Shown here one piece after another: positions 59,198 to 64,000 of a stretch of 64,000 bases of DNA. The notes below the pieces were generated by a model. That model was not told where the DNA came from. It worked only from the letters and a program-made list of their open reading frames with translations, and ran no database searches. Origin of the DNA: Pollutimonas sp036675275 (GTDB taxonomy: Bacteria; Pseudomonadota; Gammaproteobacteria; Burkholderiales; Burkholderiaceae_B). Positions within the stretch are counted from its first letter, which is position 1. The number at the start of each line of letters is the position of its first letter. Position numbers and translations under genes: made by a program. The stretch covers positions 1 through 64,000 of the forward strand of contig JAKFFG010000070.1 of assembly GCA_036675275.1 (NCBI GenBank), given 5' to 3'.

Positions 59198-60865
59198 TTG
59201 CATCTGCGTCGTTTTTTCTCATGTGAGGCTGGCCTTGGTTGGCGGGTTGGAGCATTACTGATTGCGCTCAGTGTTCTCGCTCCCATCGTCACGCTGTGCT
59301 GGTACGCGCTGCAAGGCACAACCGAGCACTGGTCGCATCTTCTCTCTTATGTGCTGCCTACCGCGTTCACCAATACAGTGTTGCTGCTGCTGGGCGTTGG
59401 CGTGCTGGTTGCCTGCCTGGGAGTGGGAAGCGCATGGCTGATAAGCGCCTTTCAATTTCCTTCCCGGCGCATGTTGTCGTGGGCGTTGCTGCTGCCGCTG
59501 GCGGTGCCTACCTACATCGTCGCTTTCGCCTACCTCGACATTCTCCATCCTATAGGCCCCGTGCAGACATTGTTGCGCGAGGTGCTCGGTTACGACAGCC
59601 CCCGCCAGTTCCGGTTGCCCGACTTGCGGTCTCTGCCCGGCGCCATCTTCCTGCTGGGTTTTGTGCTCTACCCCTATGTCTACCTCAGCACTCGCATCAT
59701 GTTCGCCACGCAGGCCGCCAGCCTCCTGGAGGCCGCCAGAGTGCTGGGCGAATCCAGCCGCAGCACCTTTTTCCGAGTGGCATTGCCCATGGCACGCCCA
59801 GCCATTGCCGTCGGGGTCAGCCTGGCTTTGCTCGAAACACTCAACGACATCGGCGCATCCGAATTTCTGGGCGTGCAGACTCTCACCGTATCGGTGTACA
59901 CAACATGGGTGACGCGCTCTGATCTTGCCGGGGCCGCACAGATCGCGCTCGCCATGCTGGCTATTGTTGTCCTGCTGATTCTTACCGAAAGGCACGGACG
60001 CCGCCGACAGCGCTACGCCGGCACGCAACAGGCCAGGGCCATGCAGCCACGGAAACTGAAAGGCCTTGCCGCGGCCTTCGCCTTCGTGCTTGGCTGGCTT
60101 CCCGTTGTAATCGGCTTCGTCGCGCCGGCGTTATACCTGCTCAATGAAACCATCAAGCACTTCAACAGCGTCGGGTCGGTTTCCGACCAGTTGCTGATGA
60201 GCGGCTACAACACCGTCAAGATCGCGCTGATTGCCACCCTTGCGACCATTGCTTGCGGACTGGTCGTGGCGTGGGCTGCCCGTACGTTGCGGCACGGCGC
60301 ACCCTTCACGCTCGCGCGACTATGCGGCCGGGTCGCTACCTCCGGATACGCCATACCCGGAACGGTACTCGCAATAGGCTTGCTAAGCCCCATCGTATTG
60401 CTGGGCAACCTGGGAGGCTGGTTCTGGCAACTGCTCGGCAATCCGGATCCTGGCCTTTTGTTGATGGGGACCACGACCGCGCTCGTATGCGCTTACGTCA
60501 TACGCTTTCTCGCCATATCGATAGGCGGAATAGAGTCCGGACTGGCGCGCATCCCGCCTTCGATGGAGCAAGCGGCGCGTCTGCTGGGCGAAACGTCCGG
60601 CGGCACACTGCGGCGGATCCATCTTCCATTGCTGCGCCCCGCGCTTGGCGCCGCGGCCCTGCTGATTTTCGTGGACGCCATGAAGGAGCTTCCCGCCACT
60701 CTTCTGCTGCGGCCTGTCAATTTCGATACGCTGGCAACCTGGCTCTATGCCGAGGCGGCCAGAGGAACCTATGAAGAGGGAGCCGTCGCGGCGTTGGCCA
60801 TAGTCCTTGCAGGCTTGCTGCCGGTAGTTTTGCTGGCGCGTACTCAATTCAAATCAACGCACTAG
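59198..60865 (+). CDS. fbpB: Iron(III) ABC transporter permease (two-domain FbpB type)
   Basis: A permease with two homologous membrane halves fused in one chain, about 555 residues and twelve helices. The two coupling loops are LLEAARVLGESSRSTFFRVA and MEQAARLLGETSGGTLRRIH, as in FbpB/AfuB. The frame is open back to a TTG at 59108, but that would place a perfect terminator hairpin inside the gene and overlap fbpA; the TTG at 59198, nine bases after AGGAA, is preferred. No in-frame ATG precedes the first helix. The ATPase gene follows after nine bases. Confidence 0.88.
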   Translation: MHLRRFFSCEAGLGWRVGALLIALSVLAPIVTLCWYALQGTTEHWSHLLSYVLPTAFTNTVLLLLGVGVLVACLGVGSAWLISAFQFPSRRMLSWALLLPLAVPTYIVAFAYLDILHPIGPVQTLLREVLGYDSPRQFRLPDLRSLPGAIFLLGFVLYPYVYLSTRIMFATQAASLLEAARVLGESSRSTFFRVALPMARPAIAVGVSLALLETLNDIGASEFLGVQTLTVSVYTTWVTRSDLAGAAQIALAMLAIVVLLILTERHGRRRQRYAGTQQARAMQPRKLKGLAAAFAFVLGWLPVVIGFVAPALYLLNETIKHFNSVGSVSDQLLMSGYNTVKIALIATLATIACGLVVAWAARTLRHGAPFTLARLCGRVATSGYAIPGTVLAIGLLSPIVLLGNLGGWFWQLLGNPDPGLLLMGTTTALVCAYVIRFLAISIGGIESGLARIPPSMEQAARLLGETSGGTLRRIHLPLLRPALGAAALLIFVDAMKELPATLLLRPVNFDTLATWLYAEAARGTYEEGAVAALAIVLAGLLPVVLLARTQFKSTH

Positions 60866-60874
60866 AGCCTGTAT

Positions 60875-61657
60875 ATGTCTGAACTGCTCAAGCTCGACCA
60901 AATATCGCTGGCCTACGATACTCAAAATGGCGTAGTGCCTGTCGTGGACAATCTCTCGCTCAGCCTGGAGAAGGGCCATATAGGCTGCCTGCTGGGCGCT
61001 TCCGGTTGCGGCAAGACCACCGTGCTGCGCGCGATCGCGGGTTTTGAGCCGCTGCGCGCCGGATCGATATCCCTGGGCCCGACGGTCCTCTCCTCTGACA
61101 ACCAGAAAGTTGAACCGGAACACCGGAATGTCGGAATGATGTTCCAGGACTACGCACTGTTCCCACACCTTAGTGTTGAAAAAAATATCGCATTCGGCTT
61201 GCGCAGATGGAATCCGCAACGACGCAAGCTTCGCGTCAATGAGCTGCTGTGTCTGGCCGGCCTCGAGAGTTCCGGCCATCGCTATCCACATGAACTCTCC
61301 GGGGGACAGCAACAACGGGTCGCACTCGCGCGCGCGCTGGCTCCCGAGCCCGAACTGCTGTTGCTCGACGAGCCATTTTCGAATCTGGATGTCGATACCC
61401 GGGAACGGCTGGCTTTCGAGGTGCGCGATATTCTGAAAAAGACCGGCCACACCGCCATACTGGTCACGCATAATCAGGCGGAAGCCTTTGCCATCGCAGA
61501 CCGTATCGGAGTCATGAAAGACGGCGTCATCGCCCAGTGGGATACGCCATACGGCATACACAACAGCCCCATCAATTCTTTTGTCGCCGACTTCGTCAAA
61601 CGCGAAGCGCTGATGGCGCAACGTGCTCAAGCCTATTTACGCGGCGAAGCAAGCTGA
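60875..61657 (+). CDS. fbpC: Iron(III) ABC transporter ATPase (FbpC type, short)
   Basis: A 260-residue ATPase. Walker A GASGCGKTTVLRAIAGF is at about residues 43-59, Q-loop MFQDYALFPHLSV, signature LSGGQQQRVALARAL, Walker B LLLLDEPFSNLD and switch His in ILVTHNQAEAFA. It ends shortly after the ATPase core, whereas typical FbpC proteins are about 350 residues with a C-terminal regulatory domain, which is absent here. The stop is clean and no frameshifted remainder is visible downstream. Confidence 0.92.
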   Translation: MSELLKLDQISLAYDTQNGVVPVVDNLSLSLEKGHIGCLLGASGCGKTTVLRAIAGFEPLRAGSISLGPTVLSSDNQKVEPEHRNVGMMFQDYALFPHLSVEKNIAFGLRRWNPQRRKLRVNELLCLAGLESSGHRYPHELSGGQQQRVALARALAPEPELLLLDEPFSNLDVDTRERLAFEVRDILKKTGHTAILVTHNQAEAFAIADRIGVMKDGVIAQWDTPYGIHNSPINSFVADFVKREALMAQRAQAYLRGEAS

Positions 61658-61673
61658 AGGCTCGGGTATCCAT

Positions 61674-62282
61674 CTAGTAACGATAGGTATAGCTTAGCTG
61701 GACTACATCCAGGCCGTCATTGGGCTCCTTGATCCCGGCATTGGAAAAATGCGAGAACCGCAGGCCCACCTGATGCGACTTATTGATGACGGCTCCAACG
61801 CCGATATGATTGCCGAACTGAAATGCGGTCCCAAAGTTCCGGTCGGCAAAGCTTGTCCGGCTCAGCACCGTAGCGCCCACACCGATTTCAGTGTAGATGA
61901 ATTCATTGGGCCACCAGCGCAACATCGGTGTAGCGCTCAACTGCCACAATGATTGAGGATCGCCTTTCGTGGCGTCCCAGTACGTCAGGCCAAGCTCAGC
62001 ATTTAAATCTATCCTTCCCCAGCCATTTTCGAGTCGATGGCTCCACCATGTCGGTGTTTCATAAGTCACACCCAGGTTCCGGAAATCGTCGTAGTAGCCC
62101 AGCCGCAGTCCCAGGCCCTGGCCCGATGGCTCGACATCCGGCGAGATGCTCGTCGTGGATATCGGCTGAGGGCTGCCTACCGGTTGAGCGCAAATCGGGA
62201 GCGCGGCGGCCAGCAGGATGAGGGCTGGAAGAAAAACTGAAGGGCGAAACACAGGTTGCGGCAAAGCTGTCACAAAACTCAT
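61674..62282 (-). CDS. pagL: Lipid A 3-O-deacylase PagL (acyloxyacyl hydrolase family)
   Basis: A 202-residue outer-membrane beta-barrel enzyme that removes the 3-O acyl chain of lipid A. A long signal peptide ends near PICAQPVG. The catalytic His and Ser lie two residues apart in LRFSHFSNAGIKEPNDGLD, the PagL hallmark, and the protein ends in an aromatic residue (YTYRY), typical of barrel proteins. Strand-like alternating segments (LGLRLGYYDDF, FIYTEIGVGATVL) fit an eight-stranded barrel. It lies downstream of glnG on the same strand and is convergent with the fbp operon. Confidence 0.9.
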   Translation of the reverse strand: MSFVTALPQPVFRPSVFLPALILLAAALPICAQPVGSPQPISTTSISPDVEPSGQGLGLRLGYYDDFRNLGVTYETPTWWSHRLENGWGRIDLNAELGLTYWDATKGDPQSLWQLSATPMLRWWPNEFIYTEIGVGATVLSRTSFADRNFGTAFQFGNHIGVGAVINKSHQVGLRFSHFSNAGIKEPNDGLDVVQLSYTYRY

Positions 62283-62334
62283 TACTACTCCTTGACGATG
62301 AGACGCTCTACCGAAGCAACTGTTGTGCCCGGCC

Positions 62335-62364
62335 CTGCCTGGGACCGGGTTCGTGCCCGGGCAG
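62335..62364. repeat. GC-rich stem-loop between glnG and pagL
   Basis: CTGCCTGGG pairs with CCCGGGCAG over nine positions with one G-T pair, around a 12 nt centre, in the 118 bp gap after the glnG stop. There is no T-run on the reverse strand. It may reduce read-through from glnLG into pagL. Confidence 0.35.
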
Positions 62365-62400
62365 CGGCCTGGACCCGCCCCTCATCATCGCGGCGATAGC

Positions 62401-63927
62401 TTAATTGCCCGCTTCCTCATTCAAGCCAAGTTCGCTGCATTTCCGGGTAAGCGTATTGCGTCCGATTCCAAGCCGTTGAGCAGCCTCCATGCGCCGTCCA
62501 CGGCTATAAAGCAATGCAGTCTCCAGCAGTACGCGTTCAAACTCCCGCGTAAAGCTGGCCATGATCGCCGGTTCGTTGCGCGTCAATCTGGCCTGCGCCT
62601 CACGCCCCAGCAATGTCATCCACGATGCATCCGTCACGCAGGCAGGATCCGGCTGCGTCGCGGCGGCAAAGGAATCATCACGAACGGAGGCGCCAACCTT
62701 GGCTTCCACGGCGGTTCGGCTGCCCGTCATTGCCGGCATGTCGTCGTCCTGCATAGGCCCGAAGACTTCGGGCGGCAGGTCCTTGGCTTCAATAATCTGG
62801 CTGGACGACATCACGGTCAGCCACTGGCAGAAGTTTTCGAGTTGGCGAATGTTGCCCGGAAAATCGAAGTTGATCATTACCTGCTGTGCTTGCGGAGACA
62901 GGCGACGCACGGCCACGCCGAGGTCGCGGGCACTGTTCTGCATGAACAATTGCACCAGCGCCGGAATATCTTCTTTTCGTTCACGCAAAGGAGGAAGCCG
63001 CAAGCGGATCACATTGAGCCGATGGAACAAGTCTTCGCGGAAGCGTCCTTCGGCAACGCGCTGCTCCAGAGGCTGGTGGGTTGCGGCAACAATGCGCACA
63101 TCGGCATGGATGGCCTGCGATCCGCCCACGCGGTAAAAGCTGCCTTCCGCCAGCACGCGCAACAATCGCGTTTGAAGCTCGAACGGCATGTCGCCGATTT
63201 CATCAAGAAACAGAGTGCCGTTGCGCGCCTCTTCAAACCGCCCGCGCCGCTGCTGCGTAGCGCCCGTGAAGGCGCCGCGTTCATGGCCGAACAGTTCGGC
63301 CTCCAGCAAGTCCTTGGGTATGGCAGCCGCATTCAATGCGACGAAAGGACCATCGGCGCGATTGCTGTGTGTATGCAAAGCTTTTGCGATAAGCTCCTTG
63401 CCCGTCCCCGACTCACCCGTGATGAGTACCGTGACGCTGGACGCAGCCAGGCGTCCAATTGCCCGAAAAACCTCCTGCATGGCGGGAGAAGACGACTGCA
63501 TCATGATGCCTTCGCCACCCGGCGAAACGGCGGAACGGTCCGCGCCGTGATGTGCATCCGCACCCACGGACTGGGCGGCGCGCTGTATCAGCGCAATCGC
63601 GGCATTGACATCGAACGGCTTGGGCAGATAGTCGAACGCGCCCTTCTGGAACGCCGCGACCGTGCTGTTCAAATCAGTGAAGGCGGTCATGACGATCACG
63701 GGCAAGTCGGGATAATCCTGCTTGATGCGATGCAGCAGGCTCAGTCCGTCCTGACCCGGCATCCGTATGTCGGTCACCAGGACAGAAGGCCTTGCGTCCT
63801 CGAGCGCCTCGAATACTTCGGCCGCGTTGGCAAAGGTCTGGGCTGGAATCGCTACCCGGGCCAGCGCCTTTTCCAGCACCCAGCGTATGCTCTGATCATC
63901 ATCAATAATCCATACCGGTTTCATCAT
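62401..63927 (-). CDS. glnG: Nitrogen regulation response regulator NtrC (NR-I)
   Basis: A 508-residue sigma-54 activator. The receiver domain has the phosphoacceptor Asp53 in LVTDIRMPGQDGL and Lys in LPKPFD. The AAA+ domain carries Walker A TGESGTGKELIAKAL, the sigma-54 contact loop GAFTGA and Walker B TLFLDEIGDMP. The C-terminal Fis-type helix-turn-helix is AAQRLGIGRNTLTRKCSELG. Under nitrogen limitation it activates genes for nitrogen scavenging. ATG 63927 overlaps the glnL stop by one base (TAATG). Confidence 0.96.
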   Translation of the reverse strand: MMKPVWIIDDDQSIRWVLEKALARVAIPAQTFANAAEVFEALEDARPSVLVTDIRMPGQDGLSLLHRIKQDYPDLPVIVMTAFTDLNSTVAAFQKGAFDYLPKPFDVNAAIALIQRAAQSVGADAHHGADRSAVSPGGEGIMMQSSSPAMQEVFRAIGRLAASSVTVLITGESGTGKELIAKALHTHSNRADGPFVALNAAAIPKDLLEAELFGHERGAFTGATQQRRGRFEEARNGTLFLDEIGDMPFELQTRLLRVLAEGSFYRVGGSQAIHADVRIVAATHQPLEQRVAEGRFREDLFHRLNVIRLRLPPLRERKEDIPALVQLFMQNSARDLGVAVRRLSPQAQQVMINFDFPGNIRQLENFCQWLTVMSSSQIIEAKDLPPEVFGPMQDDDMPAMTGSRTAVEAKVGASVRDDSFAAATQPDPACVTDASWMTLLGREAQARLTRNEPAIMASFTREFERVLLETALLYSRGRRMEAAQRLGIGRNTLTRKCSELGLNEEAGN

Positions 63928-64000
63928 TACTCCAATGGCAGAATCATCCGGAATTCGGTATGACCTGGGCGTGAATCGAATTCGATAATGCCGTCATGCT
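63927..64000 (-). CDS. glnL: Nitrogen regulation sensor kinase NtrB (NR-II), C-terminal fragment only
   Basis: Only the last 23 codons are in the window: HDGIIEFDSRPGHTEFRMIL then PLE and TAA at 63929-63927. The EFDSRPGHTEFRxxLPL ending is characteristic of the GlnL/NtrB ATPase domain. The rest lies beyond the right edge. The one-base overlap with glnG indicates translational coupling of the two-component pair. Confidence 0.88.
   Translation of the reverse strand, partial: HDGIIEFDSRPGHTEFRMILPLE

Noticed and set aside
62323..63963. 546-codon + strand open frame
   Set aside because: Antisense of glnG and its flanks; low-complexity Arg/His-rich product, no domain.

Overview
This 64 kb window looks like ordinary chromosome of a betaproteobacterium in the order Burkholderiales, most likely family Alcaligenaceae (the Bordetella, Achromobacter and Pusillimonas side). 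The evidence is a tripartite tricarboxylate (Bug/TctC-type) transport system, the ridA-recG-oxyR gene order, a glnLG pair, many short-gap ABC importer operons, and evenly high GC with dense coding on both strands. No rRNA, tRNA, CRISPR array, insertion sequence, prophage or defence island was seen. The assignment is by recognition of protein families, not by database search.

Layout. 1-7.8 kb: a truncated tctBA pair, two small low-complexity proteins, an erythromycin-esterase-like protein, arfB, a DUF1415 protein, a lone cytochrome P450, and an envelope group (SYLF lipoprotein, a 23-residue membrane peptide, an Ala/Gly-rich membrane protein). 8-18.5 kb: a peptide/opine-type ABC importer followed by an M20 amidohydrolase and an EamA transporter, then ghrA, a class III transaminase and a GntR regulator; this reads as an import-hydrolyse-transaminate module. 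18.5-26.3 kb: cbpA-cbpM, an FMN reductase, GH15-acylphosphatase, a universal stress protein behind a textbook FNR-type promoter, gnd-zwf and a thioredoxin-like protein. 26.2-31.4 kb: an all-reverse run epd-fumC-DUF488-nfeD-slipin.

31.5-38.2 kb: an orphan Bug binding protein, a LysR regulator divergent from a beta-hydroxyacid dehydrogenase plus an AA_synth-family protein, and a reverse operon hprA-glycerate kinase-SDR, suggesting hydroxyacid/glycerate catabolism. 38.3-40.8 kb: an S9 peptidase and a beta-class GST. 40.9-45.7 kb: a livKHMGF operon (reverse). 46-52.6 kb: proC, ugpBAEC and an orphan second LivK. 52.7-57.7 kb: dps, oxyR, recG, ridA, fpr. 58-61.7 kb: an fbpABC-type iron(III) importer preceded by a Fur box. 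61.7-64 kb: pagL, glnG (ntrC) and the last 23 codons of glnL (ntrB).

The most interesting structure outside the genes is regulatory. All four complete ABC importer operons carry a stem-loop directly after the binding-protein gene and before the first permease gene. The usp gene has a nearly perfect FNR box with a correctly spaced -10. Several perfect palindromes sit in divergent promoters next to regulators. I did not find a convincing wholly new system; the best candidates for undescribed biology are the 8-18.5 kb and 31.5-38 kb catabolic modules, the unusual P450, and the small envelope peptides.
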